Below, in pieces: positions 7,046-11,958 of a DNA stretch of 11,958 nucleotides. Made by a program: the position numbers and the translations under genes. The first letter of the stretch is position 1, and every line of letters begins with the position of its first letter. The DNA is from DAIOSQ01 sp036752465 (GTDB lineage Bacteria; Pseudomonadota; Gammaproteobacteria; Legionellales; Legionellaceae), in contig DAIOSQ010000061.1 in assembly GCA_036752465.1 (NCBI GenBank), positions 1-11,958 on the forward strand, read 5' to 3'. The notes below the pieces were generated by a model. That model made no database searches, was not told the origin of the DNA, and saw only the letters and a program-made list of their open reading frames with translations.

Positions 7046-7443
7046 TTCATAACCAAAAGACCTATATGCCAGTTGAAGCTATGCGTTTCGCGTTCTATCC
7101 AAAGTTGATAGCCTGTAAGTTGTGTGCATACGTATGAGGAACCCTGCAAACCCGGGGATAGGTTTAGATGGCAAGTGTTTCTGCGTGGGATATGCCAAGT
7201 AGGTTACAGAGCAGCTGAGTTTGGCTTTTCCTTACTCGGGGTTTGGTGATAACGTTGCGAGCTATATTTCGTGCGGTTATGAAGTGCAATTTTCAACTTG
7301 TCTTTTTGTACCCATAGGTTAAATAAATCCTGACAATAGACCGTATATTGCGTTTTATTTAAACAAAAATTGGGCAAAAAATATTATTAGCAAAGTTGCG
7401 CTTAAAGATCGCGCAAACTATATGTACATGATAGGGGCTTTTG
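7046..7443 (+). other. Long clpP-clpX spacer with several possible RNA stems
   Basis: This 398-base stretch has no credible gene. It holds several complementary segments. AGTTGAAG (7071-7078) pairs with TTTCAACT (7291-7298). CAAACCC (7147-7153) pairs with GGGTTTG (7239-7245). TGGCA (7169-7173) pairs with TGCCA (7193-7197), while GCCAA (7194-7198) could instead pair with TTGGC (7221-7225). A hairpin from ATAAC (7249-7253) to GTTAT (7276-7280) has further inner pairing, and TTGCGC (7396-7401) pairs with GCGCAA (7411-7416) just before clpX. Nested arms suggest an RNA domain of about 230 bases, either an independent small RNA or the clpX leader. It does not match 6S, SRP, tmRNA or RNase P as I know them. 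No clear intrinsic terminator follows clpP. Confidence 0.35.
7396..7424 (+). promoter_or_regulatory. Weak candidate clpX promoter overlapping a 6-bp stem
   Basis: TTGCGC at 7396-7401 and TATATG at 7419-7424 are 17 bp apart, each with two mismatches to the sigma-70 hexamers. The start site would be near 7431, leaving a leader of about a dozen bases, which would barely hold the ribosome site. The -35 is also the left arm of an inverted repeat with GCGCAA at 7411-7416. Other AT-rich sites upstream, such as CTGACA at 7330-7335, are equally uncertain. Confidence 0.2.
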
Positions 7444-8718
7444 ATGAGTAAATCAGGTAGTGGCAGCAACGAAAAAATATTGTACTGCTCTTTTTGTGGA
7501 AAAAGTCAACATGAAGTAAAAAAACTAATTGCAGGTCCGTCTGTGTTTGTTTGCGATGAATGTATTGACTTATGCAACGACATTATTCGTGAAGAAGCAC
7601 CAGCAACCGTCGTAGAGGCAGAGGCAAAACTGCCCAAGCCGAAAGAGATCGCAGCTTTTTTGGATGAGTATGTCATCGGCCAACAGCATGCCAAAAAAGT
7701 ACTATCTGTCGCCGTATACAATCATTATAAAAGAATGCACCACAAAACTGAAAATGGTATTGAACTGGGCAAGAGTAACATCCTCTTAATTGGACCTACA
7801 GGCAGCGGCAAAACTTTACTGGCACAAATACTTGCTAAAATTTTGAATGTACCTTTCGCCATGGCGGACGCGACAACCTTGACAGAAGCTGGCTACGTGG
7901 GTGAGGATGTCGAAAATATCATTCAAAAATTGCTGCAGAAATGTGATTACGATATAGCAAAAGCCCAGCAGGGCATCGTTTACATCGATGAGATTGATAA
8001 AATATCGCGCAAATCAGATAATCCGTCAATCACACGAGACGTTTCTGGTGAAGGTGTGCAGCAAGCTTTGTTGAAGCTTATAGAAGGCACTATTGCCTCC
8101 GTGCCACCACAAGGCGGGCGCAAGCATCCCCAACAAGAGTTTTTACAAGTTGATACATCCAACATATTATTTATCTGTGGCGGTGCTTTTGCCGGGTTAG
8201 ACAAAGTGATCAGAGAGCGTAGCGACAAATCAGGAATTGGTTTTTCTGCCACCTTAAAAAATAAAAAAAATACCATTGATAATGAAAAAATTCTTGAAGC
8301 TTTGGAGTCTGAAGATTTGGTCAAGTATGGCTTGATCCCAGAATTTGTCGGTCGCTTGCCGGTGGTGACCACATTGCAAGAATTAGATGAGAGCGCGCTG
8401 GTAGAAATACTCACGCAACCTAAAAATGCGCTCACCAAGCAGTTCCAAGCCTTGTTCCAGATGGAGGGGGTTGAACTGGCTTTTACCGAACCGGCACTGC
8501 AAGCAATTGCGAAGAAAGCCATGGAGCGTAAAATTGGCGCCCGCGGTCTGCGTTCGATAATCGAGCACATTTTGCTTAACACCATGTATGAACTGCCTTC
8601 TCTTGAAGGCGTCAAACAGGTATTGGTAGAAGAAAATATTGTCCAAAACGCTGGCCAACCCGTATTGATATACGAAAATGCCGAGCCCGAGAAAAAAACC
8701 GCTACTGGGGGCGAATAA
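7444..8718 (+). CDS. clpX: ATP-dependent Clp protease ATP-binding subunit ClpX
   Basis: ClpX is the hexameric AAA+ unfoldase that recognises substrates and threads them into ClpP. The 424-residue protein has the zinc-binding domain C15-x2-C18 and C37-x2-C40. It also has Walker A GPTGSGKT (117-124), pore-1 loop GYVGED (150-155), Walker B VYIDEID (179-185), pore-2 RKH (226-228), the ClpP-docking IGF tripeptide (265-267), arginine finger R304 (GRLP) and sensor II R367 (GARGLR). Length and motifs match E. coli. ATG at 7444 is preferred over the in-frame TTG at 7441, because AGGGG at 7433-7437 is 6 bases from the ATG and only 3 from the TTG. An A6-T-A8 run at 8256-8270 encodes LysAsnLysLysAsn in the variable region after the IGF loop and could favour slippage. 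Confidence 0.98.
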   Translation: MSKSGSGSNEKILYCSFCGKSQHEVKKLIAGPSVFVCDECIDLCNDIIREEAPATVVEAEAKLPKPKEIAAFLDEYVIGQQHAKKVLSVAVYNHYKRMHHKTENGIELGKSNILLIGPTGSGKTLLAQILAKILNVPFAMADATTLTEAGYVGEDVENIIQKLLQKCDYDIAKAQQGIVYIDEIDKISRKSDNPSITRDVSGEGVQQALLKLIEGTIASVPPQGGRKHPQQEFLQVDTSNILFICGGAFAGLDKVIRERSDKSGIGFSATLKNKKNTIDNEKILEALESEDLVKYGLIPEFVGRLPVVTTLQELDESALVEILTQPKNALTKQFQALFQMEGVELAFTEPALQAIAKKAMERKIGARGLRSIIEHILLNTMYELPSLEGVKQVLVEENIVQNAGQPVLIYENAEPEKKTATGGE

Positions 8719-8748
8719 GTTTTAAGCTAGCACCCTTGTGTGATCTGT

Positions 8749-8788
8749 CTGTAGGGGAAATTATGCACGCAGTAGCCCTCCCCTGCAG
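8749..8788 (+). other. Hairpin downstream of clpX
   Basis: CTGTAGGGGA (8749-8758) pairs with TCCCCTGCAG (8779-8788): ten pairs including one G-U, with a 20-base loop. It starts 30 bases after the clpX stop. Because GATTGAAAC follows rather than a T-tract, it is not a standard intrinsic terminator. It may protect the clpX mRNA 3' end or slow polymerase. Confidence 0.45.
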
Positions 8789-8857
8789 GATTGAAACACA
8801 TATGCTGCGCGTACATGAGTAAGTATTTGCTTCTGAGGTATGCAAGTATGGCCTATT

Positions 8858-8928
8858 CTGGATACAGAACAAGCTGTTGTGCGGCCCCAAAAATTCTGGC
8901 ATATGCTCTACAGCAGTTTTGTATCCAG
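8858..8928 (+). repeat. Long imperfect inverted repeat upstream of the lon promoter
   Basis: CTGGATACA (8858-8866) and TGTATCCAG (8920-8928) are perfect complements. Pairing continues inward through G-U 8867-8919, AAC/GTT (8868-8870 with 8916-8918), a small internal loop, then GCTGT (8873-8877) with ACAGC (8910-8914). That gives about 18 pairs closing a 32-base loop. It ends 11 bp before the lon -35. It could be a clpX transcript end, a lon control element, or the ends of a tiny degenerate repeat element. Confidence 0.55.
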
Positions 8929-8939
8929 TGCCATGAATA

Positions 8940-8968
8940 CTTGAAAAATTGAGTGACAATCCCCATCT
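8940..8968 (+). promoter_or_regulatory. Sigma-32 heat-shock promoter of lon
   Basis: CTTGAAA at 8940-8946 and CCCCATCTA starting at 8961 are separated by 14 bp. Both elements match the sigma-32 consensus (CTTGAAA, CCCCATnTA) without mismatch and at normal spacing. Transcription would start near 8972-8975, about 25 bases before the lon ATG. lon is a classic RpoH regulon member, so promoter and gene agree. Confidence 0.85.
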
Positions 8969-8999
8969 AAATTCTTATGTATGTCAGTAAGGACTGAAA

Positions 9000-11462
9000 A
9001 TGTCGACTAAAACAGAAACGGTAACACATGAAGAAGAAACTCAAACCGGACAGTTACCAATATTGCCACTGAGAGATGTGGTGGTGTACCCGCATATGGT
9101 CATACCGTTATTCGTTGGTCGCGAAAAATCTATCAAAGCACTTGAAGCTGCCATGTTGGAGAATAAAAAAATTTTCTTGGTAGCACAACGTAAATCTTCG
9201 AATGATGACCCGAATGCCAAGGACTTGTTTACGGTAGGTACTGTTTCTAGTCTCTTACAGTTATTGAAATTGCCCGATGGGACGGTCAAAGTACTGGTAG
9301 AGGGTGAGCATAGGGCCAAAGCGACGGCTTATCACCAACAAGCGGGCGCCTACATGACCGCAACCCTGGAAAATTTGGACGATATCAGCAGTCAGTTTGA
9401 GCCGCAAGAAATCACTATTATGATGCGGTCTTTAATGTCCCAATTTGAACAGTATATTAAACTCAATAAGAAAATTCCTCCTGAAATCCTGAGTTCACTT
9501 GCTAGCATCGACGAACCAGGGCGCTTGGCAGATACCATCACTGCGCATTTAAGTCTAAAAGTTGAAGATAAACAAGATATCCTCGAAACCCGTGATGTGG
9601 GCAAGCGTTTGGAGCGTTTGATGGCAGGCATCGAAACCGAAATTGATCTGCTACAAGTGGAAAAGCGGGTGCGTGGCCGAGTCAAACGACAAATGGAAAA
9701 AAGCCAGCGCGAGTATTATCTCAACGAACAAATGAAGGCAATTCAAAAAGAATTGGGTGAAATTGGCGAAGAAGGCAACGAAATAGATCAACTTGAAGCA
9801 TCGATTTTAAAAGCAGGTATGCCGAAAGAAGCCAAGGAAAAGTCCAAATCAGAGCTGAATAAATTGAAAATGATGTCGCCAATGTCAGCTGAGGCAACCG
9901 TGATCAGAAACTATCTTGATTGGATGCTCAGTGTTCCATGGAAAAAGCGTAATAAAATTGAGTTCGACCTAAAAAAAGCTGAACAGACCTTGGATGAGGA
10001 CCATTATGGTCTTGAGAAAGTCAAGGAGCGCATTCTTGAGTATTTGGCAGTGCAGCAACGGGTTAAACGCATGAAGGGTCCAATCATTTGTTTGGTCGGA
10101 CCACCTGGTGTGGGAAAAACCTCATTGGGACAGTCTATTGCCAATGCCACAGGCCGTACCTTTATTCGAATTGCCTTAGGAGGCGTACGCGACGAAGCGG
10201 AAATTCGTGGGCACCGTCGAACTTACATTGGTTCTATGCCCGGAAAAATAATTCAAAAACTGTCTAAAGCTGGCGTTAAAAATCCGCTGATAATGTTGGA
10301 TGAGGTGGATAAGATGGCTATGGATTTTCGTGGTGATCCTGCATCAGCACTCCTGGAAGTTTTGGATCCTGAACAAAACAACACCTTCAGCGATCACTAT
10401 CTTGAGGTGAATTATGATTTGAGTGAAGTCATGTTTATTGCCACGGCTAACTCCTTAGAAATTCCTGCGGCACTATTAGATAGGATGGAAGTCATTCGCT
10501 TGGCGGGGTACACCGAAGATGAAAAAGTGCATATTGCCGAAAATTATTTGATCGCCAAACAATTGGCTGCTAATGGTTTAAAATCAGGTGAAATTGGTTT
10601 TGAACGGCCCGCTATCCATGAAATCATTCGGCACTATACCCGCGAAGCAGGCGTGCGCAATTTAGACAGAGATATTGCCAACGTATGCCGTAAAGTGGTC
10701 AAAGACATTTTGACGAATAAACGTATAAAAAAAGTCACGGTCAACAAACACAATATTGAAAAATTTTTAGGGGTGCAGAAGTTTCATTATGGTGTAGCTG
10801 AACATGAGGATATGATTGGCCAAGTCACGGGCCTTGCTTGGACCAGTGTCGGCGGAGAAATCCTCACCATAGAAGCTTCCATGATGCCAGGGAAAGGTAA
10901 AATGCTGCATACTGGGCAATTAGGTGAAGTGATGCAAGAATCAATTCATGCGGCCATGACCGTAGTCCGCAGCCGTACCAAACAATATCATATTGCCGAT
11001 GACACCTTTGAGAAAAATGACTTCCATGTGCATGTGCCTGAGGGTGCAACTCCCAAGGATGGCCCGAGTGCCGGTGTTGGCATGTGTACTGCCTTGGTAT
11101 CTATTCTCACGCAAATACCTGTCAAAGCTGATGTTGCCATGACGGGTGAGATTACTTTACGTGGTCAAGTACTACCCATTGGCGGTTTGAAGGAAAAATT
11201 ACTCGCAGCGCACCGTGCCGGGATCAAGCAAGTAATCATTCCCAAAGAAAACAAGAAAGACTTAACTGAAATACCGGATAATATTTTGCGTAAGCTGCAA
11301 GTGCATGCGGTGGATAGCATTGAACAAGTCCTGGAAATAGCCCTACAGCGCAGTGTTTTTGCGGTGCGTGTGCCTGCGGCCAGTGATATCCCTACCGATA
11401 AGAAAAAAACAGTGCGCGCGCAAAAAAACAAAAAAAATGAAAATAATGATTTACATGCTTAG
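9000..11462 (+). CDS. lon: ATP-dependent protease Lon (La)
   Basis: Lon is a hexameric AAA+ serine protease that degrades misfolded proteins and selected regulators in the cytosol. The 820 residues show the N-terminal LAN domain from about 18 (LPILPLRDVVVYPHMVIPL), a coiled-coil stretch at about 195-300, Walker A GPPGVGKT at 367-374, Walker B IMLDEVDK at 431-438 and the sensor region around 480-500. The proteolytic domain has catalytic Ser690 (PKDGPSAGVGM) and Lys733 (GGLKEKLL), 43 residues apart as in E. coli. The protein is longer than E. coli Lon (784), partly through a basic tail of about 25 residues rich in Lys and Asn and coded by A7-A8 runs (11403-11437). AAGGA at 8989-8993 sits 6 bases before ATG. 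It has its own heat-shock promoter and is followed by hupB. Confidence 0.98.
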   Translation: MSTKTETVTHEEETQTGQLPILPLRDVVVYPHMVIPLFVGREKSIKALEAAMLENKKIFLVAQRKSSNDDPNAKDLFTVGTVSSLLQLLKLPDGTVKVLVEGEHRAKATAYHQQAGAYMTATLENLDDISSQFEPQEITIMMRSLMSQFEQYIKLNKKIPPEILSSLASIDEPGRLADTITAHLSLKVEDKQDILETRDVGKRLERLMAGIETEIDLLQVEKRVRGRVKRQMEKSQREYYLNEQMKAIQKELGEIGEEGNEIDQLEASILKAGMPKEAKEKSKSELNKLKMMSPMSAEATVIRNYLDWMLSVPWKKRNKIEFDLKKAEQTLDEDHYGLEKVKERILEYLAVQQRVKRMKGPIICLVGPPGVGKTSLGQSIANATGRTFIRIALGGVRDEAEIRGHRRTYIGSMPGKIIQKLSKAGVKNPLIMLDEVDKMAMDFRGDPASALLEVLDPEQNNTFSDHYLEVNYDLSEVMFIATANSLEIPAALLDRMEVIRLAGYTEDEKVHIAENYLIAKQLAANGLKSGEIGFERPAIHEIIRHYTREAGVRNLDRDIANVCRKVVKDILTNKRIKKVTVNKHNIEKFLGVQKFHYGVAEHEDMIGQVTGLAWTSVGGEILTIEASMMPGKGKMLHTGQLGEVMQESIHAAMTVVRSRTKQYHIADDTFEKNDFHVHVPEGATPKDGPSAGVGMCTALVSILTQIPVKADVAMTGEITLRGQVLPIGGLKEKLLAAHRAGIKQVIIPKENKKDLTEIPDNILRKLQVHAVDSIEQVLEIALQRSVFAVRVPAASDIPTDKKKTVRAQKNKKNENNDLHA

Positions 11463-11499
11463 GCATAACAGGTATATTCTCCCACGTTGTGCGGAACTG

Positions 11500-11516
11500 C
11501 TTCAAATCATTTGAAG
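11500..11516. repeat. 8-bp perfect palindrome in the lon-hupB spacer
   Basis: CTTCAAAT (11500-11507) and ATTTGAAG (11509-11516) are exact reverse complements around one central C. It lies about 50 bases upstream of the hupB start in a 104-base spacer. The form resembles a dimeric repressor site, but the binding protein is unknown. I see no convincing hupB promoter; TATACA at 11540-11545 is a weak -10 candidate. Confidence 0.45.
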
Positions 11517-11566
11517 TTATTAAAAAACCGTTTACACGCTATACAGTTAGTAATTTAGGAGATGAC

Positions 11567-11845
11567 GTGAATAAAAGCGAATTAGTTGACGCATTAGCAG
11601 CAGGTTCTGACATCTCTAAGGCGACAGCCCTTAAAGTTCTTGATGTGTTTATGCAAACCATAACAGAAACTTTACAGAAAGCTGATCAAATTGTACTAAC
11701 CGGATTTGGATCATTTAAAGTATCTAACCGAGCAGCACGAACCGGTCGTAATCCTAAAACTGGAGAGGAGATCGAGATCAAAGCTTCACGCGTGATTAAG
11801 TTCACAGCCGGTAAGACCTTAAAAGATTCAATCAAAGAGTCATAA
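11567..11845 (+). CDS. hupB: DNA-binding protein HU-beta
   Basis: HU is a small basic nucleoid protein that bends and compacts DNA as a dimer. The 92 residues (90 in E. coli) start MNKSELVDALAAGSDISKA. They contain the turn GFGSF at 46-50 and the DNA-arm sequence with ARTGRNPKTGEEI, in which Pro63 is the intercalating proline. They end with the helix GKTLKDSIKES. The start is GTG at 11567, placed by AGGAG at 11557-11561 five bases upstream and by family alignment. The frame stays open upstream to a GTG at 11489, but those 26 codons lack a ribosome site and family similarity. It lies directly after lon as in many gammaproteobacteria, and tRNA-Val begins 10 bases after its stop without a terminator. 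Confidence 0.97.
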   Translation: MNKSELVDALAAGSDISKATALKVLDVFMQTITETLQKADQIVLTGFGSFKVSNRAARTGRNPKTGEEIEIKASRVIKFTAGKTLKDSIKES

Positions 11846-11855
11846 AAAAATAATT

Positions 11856-11931
11856 GGGTGCTTAGCTCAGCTGGGAGAGCATCGCCCTTACAAGGCGAGG
11901 GTCGTAGGTTCGATCCCTACAGCACCCACCA
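11856..11931 (+). tRNA. tRNA-Val (anticodon TAC)
   Basis: A complete 76-base cloverleaf with CCA at 11929-11931. The acceptor stem GGGTGCT pairs with AGCACCC (11921-11927). The anticodon stem TCGCC/GGCGA encloses CTTACAA, giving TAC at 11889-11891 for GUN valine codons. It follows hupB by 10 bases and precedes another tRNA by 6, so it may be processed from a hupB read-through transcript. Confidence 0.96.
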
Positions 11932-11937
11932 TCATTG

Positions 11938-11958
11938 GGAGTGGTAGTTCAGTTGGTT
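11938..11958 (+). tRNA. tRNA-Asp, 5' fragment cut by the window edge
   Basis: The last 21 bases, from GGAGTGG through TAGTTCAGTTGGTT, match the acceptor 5' strand and D-arm of gammaproteobacterial tRNA-Asp with one or two differences. The anticodon lies outside the window, so the identity rests on similarity alone. A Val-Asp pair after hupB is a plausible arrangement. Confidence 0.7.

Larger units (their letters stand above)
8719..8999 (+). promoter_or_regulatory. clpX-lon spacer: two hairpins and the lon heat-shock promoter
   Basis: This 281-base spacer has no supported gene. In order it holds a 10-bp stem shortly after the clpX stop (8749-8788), a longer imperfect inverted repeat (8858-8928) and a sigma-32 promoter (8940-8968). 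AAGGA at 8989-8993 is the lon ribosome site. The individual parts are listed separately. Neither hairpin is followed by a T-tract. Confidence 0.6.

Noticed and set aside
7066..7137. A 23-codon ATG frame after clpP
   Set aside because: No Shine-Dalgarno sequence precedes it and the peptide resembles nothing known; chance is enough.
7297..7316. CTTG followed by CCCATA as a possible sigma-32 promoter for clpX
   Set aside because: The gap between the elements is far too short for sigma-32 and the -35 part matches in only its first four bases.
7980..8615. A 211-codon reading frame antisense to clpX
   Set aside because: It mirrors the codon pattern of clpX, has no family similarity that I can see and no supported ribosome site.
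4859..8840. An 11-base direct repeat CTTCTGAGGTA at 4859-4869 and 8830-8840
   Set aside because: In about 12 kb several 11-base matches are expected by chance, and the flanks share nothing more.
8702..8959. An 85-codon minus-strand frame across the clpX-lon spacer
   Set aside because: It covers both hairpins and the lon promoter, has no ribosome site of note and no recognisable sequence.
11489..11566. An N-terminal extension of HU from an upstream GTG
   Set aside because: It lacks a ribosome site, spans a palindrome, and HU family proteins begin at the GTG at 11567.

Overview
The window is a core-genome segment of a gammaproteobacterium with moderate GC content. Every protein I could place aligns with gammaproteobacterial housekeeping families (SpoT, Gmk, RpoZ, trigger factor, ClpP, ClpX, Lon, HU-beta). 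The order tRNA-Pro/Arg/His/Leu - tig - clpP - clpX - lon - hupB - tRNAs is a familiar gammaproteobacterial arrangement. A-rich coding tracts and several long spacers would suit a Legionellales-like lineage, but I cannot fix the family from sequence alone.

Left half (about 1-4369, minus strand): gmk - rpoZ - spoT - ridA - uup, all read leftwards. This couples guanylate kinase, the omega subunit of RNA polymerase and the (p)ppGpp synthetase/hydrolase, followed by the RidA enamine/imine deaminase and the ribosome-associated ABC-F ATPase Uup. Uup runs off the left edge. spoT and ridA overlap by 4 bases (ATGA), and spoT begins with TTG behind a good Shine-Dalgarno sequence.

Centre (4370-5033): a divergent control region followed by four tRNA genes on the plus strand: Pro(TGG), Arg(TCT), His(GTG) and Leu(TAG), all with encoded CCA. 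A near-consensus sigma-70 promoter (TTGACC, 17 bp, TATCAT) with a GC-rich discriminator lies just ahead of tRNA-Pro. A perfect 12-bp inverted repeat of A and T tracts sits between this promoter and gmk.

Right half (5067-11845, plus strand): a protein-quality-control cluster. Trigger factor folds nascent chains, ClpP and ClpX form the ClpXP protease, Lon is the second AAA+ protease, and HU-beta is the nucleoid protein. tig and clpP are separated by only 2 bases. clpX and lon each follow long non-coding spacers (398 and 281 bp) with inverted repeats. lon carries a textbook sigma-32 heat-shock promoter. hupB uses a GTG start and is followed 10 bases later by tRNA-Val(TAC) and the first 21 bases of a probable tRNA-Asp at the right edge.

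I found no mobile element, CRISPR array, phage gene or unknown gene cassette. The less explained parts are the structured spacers (clpP-clpX, clpX-lon, rpoZ-spoT, gmk-tRNA, lon-hupB) and a few protein deviations: the ClpP active-site neighbourhood, short omega, and the Lon tail. I see no good evidence for a new biological system here.
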